DNA of 21,643 nt from an uncultured Clostridia bacterium (GTDB taxonomy: Bacteria > Bacillota > Clostridia > Christensenellales > Aristaeellaceae), in assembly GCA_934647145.1 (NCBI GenBank), contig CAKUFB010000013.1:1-21643 (forward strand), read 5' to 3'. The position numbers and the translations under genes are program-made. Within the stretch, counting starts at the first letter, position 1; each line of letters begins with the position of its first letter. Below the pieces are notes generated by a model. The model was not told where the DNA came from. It did not search any database and saw only the letters and a program-made list of their open reading frames with translations. Positions 21,571 to 21,643 of the stretch are shown here, piece by piece.

Positions 21571-21643
21571 TGGAGCGGTAGACGAGGCTCGGACTCGCGA
21601 CCTCCACCTTGGCAAGGTGGCGCTCTACCAACTGAGCTACTAC
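21571..21643 (-). tRNA. tRNA-Gly (anticodon GCC), partial at window end
   Basis: This is a second copy of the Gly-GCC gene, with the same sequence as 21397-21472 over the 73 bases visible. The window ends three bases short of its 5' end. The duplication fits the heavy use of GGC codons in this GC-rich genome. Confidence 0.93.

Overview
The window is GC-rich (roughly two thirds G+C by eye) and densely coding. It has strong AGGAGG-type ribosome binding sites, short intergenic gaps, intrinsic terminators and tRNA genes with encoded CCA ends. Together with an ETF-linked oxidoreductase and a DUF4867 gene, this suggests an anaerobic, high-GC member of the Clostridia (Bacillota), probably gut-associated. 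The taxonomy is inferred from style and gene content, not measured.

Layout: (1) 1-1997: a terminator-like hairpin, the 3' end of one coding frame, and a complete phage-type tail or receptor-binding protein, probably the right edge of a prophage or tail-like locus. (2) 2136-4859: tldD-tldE, a two-gene metalloprotease operon with a good promoter. (3) 4949-5884: a short glycosidase-like TIM-barrel protein (GH29-like), whose ribosome binding site directly follows a perfect terminator hairpin. (4) 5974-7611: a secreted 5'-nucleotidase/metallophosphatase with its own promoter and terminator. (5) 7684-7870: one inverted copy of a structured intergenic repeat. (6) 7963-18595: a nine-gene, same-strand carbohydrate and redox operon: FucI/AraA-like isomerase, class II aldolase, PfkB kinase, DUF4867, FAD-linked 2-hydroxyacid dehydrogenase (GlcD-like), Fe-S subunit (GlcF-like), FGGY kinase, a natural EtfB-EtfA fusion, and an IolB-type isomerase. 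(7) 18807-20489: a heparinase II/III-like protein with no signal peptide and its own promoter. (8) 20487-21240: a tandem array of about 125-bp repeats, each unit with two hairpins. (9) 21281-21643: a minus-strand tRNA cluster (Gly-GCC, Gly-TCC, Gly-GCC, Lys-CTT) with its terminator.

The operon in (6) is the centre of interest. IolB-, IolC- and IolJ-type enzymes would turn a deoxy-uronate into a phosphorylated keto acid and then C3 units. The GlcD/GlcF/ETF trio would oxidise a 2-hydroxyacid and pass electrons to a flavin pool or carrier. The isomerase, FGGY kinase and nearby lyase-like gene suggest that the carbon comes from a uronic acid, deoxy sugar or polysaccharide fragment. The genes for the upper inositol pathway, the transporter and the regulator are not in the window, so the substrate is unknown. 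Two details stand out: ETF beta and alpha are one polypeptide, and the Fe-S subunit keeps both [4Fe-4S] motifs but has lost nearly all cysteines of its CCG domains.

Non-coding structure is also unusual. Two related families of stem-loop repeats share the core CGGCGGCAGCARGTG. They lie between genes, some just upstream of ribosome binding sites inside the operon. Their stems differ in sequence while staying paired.
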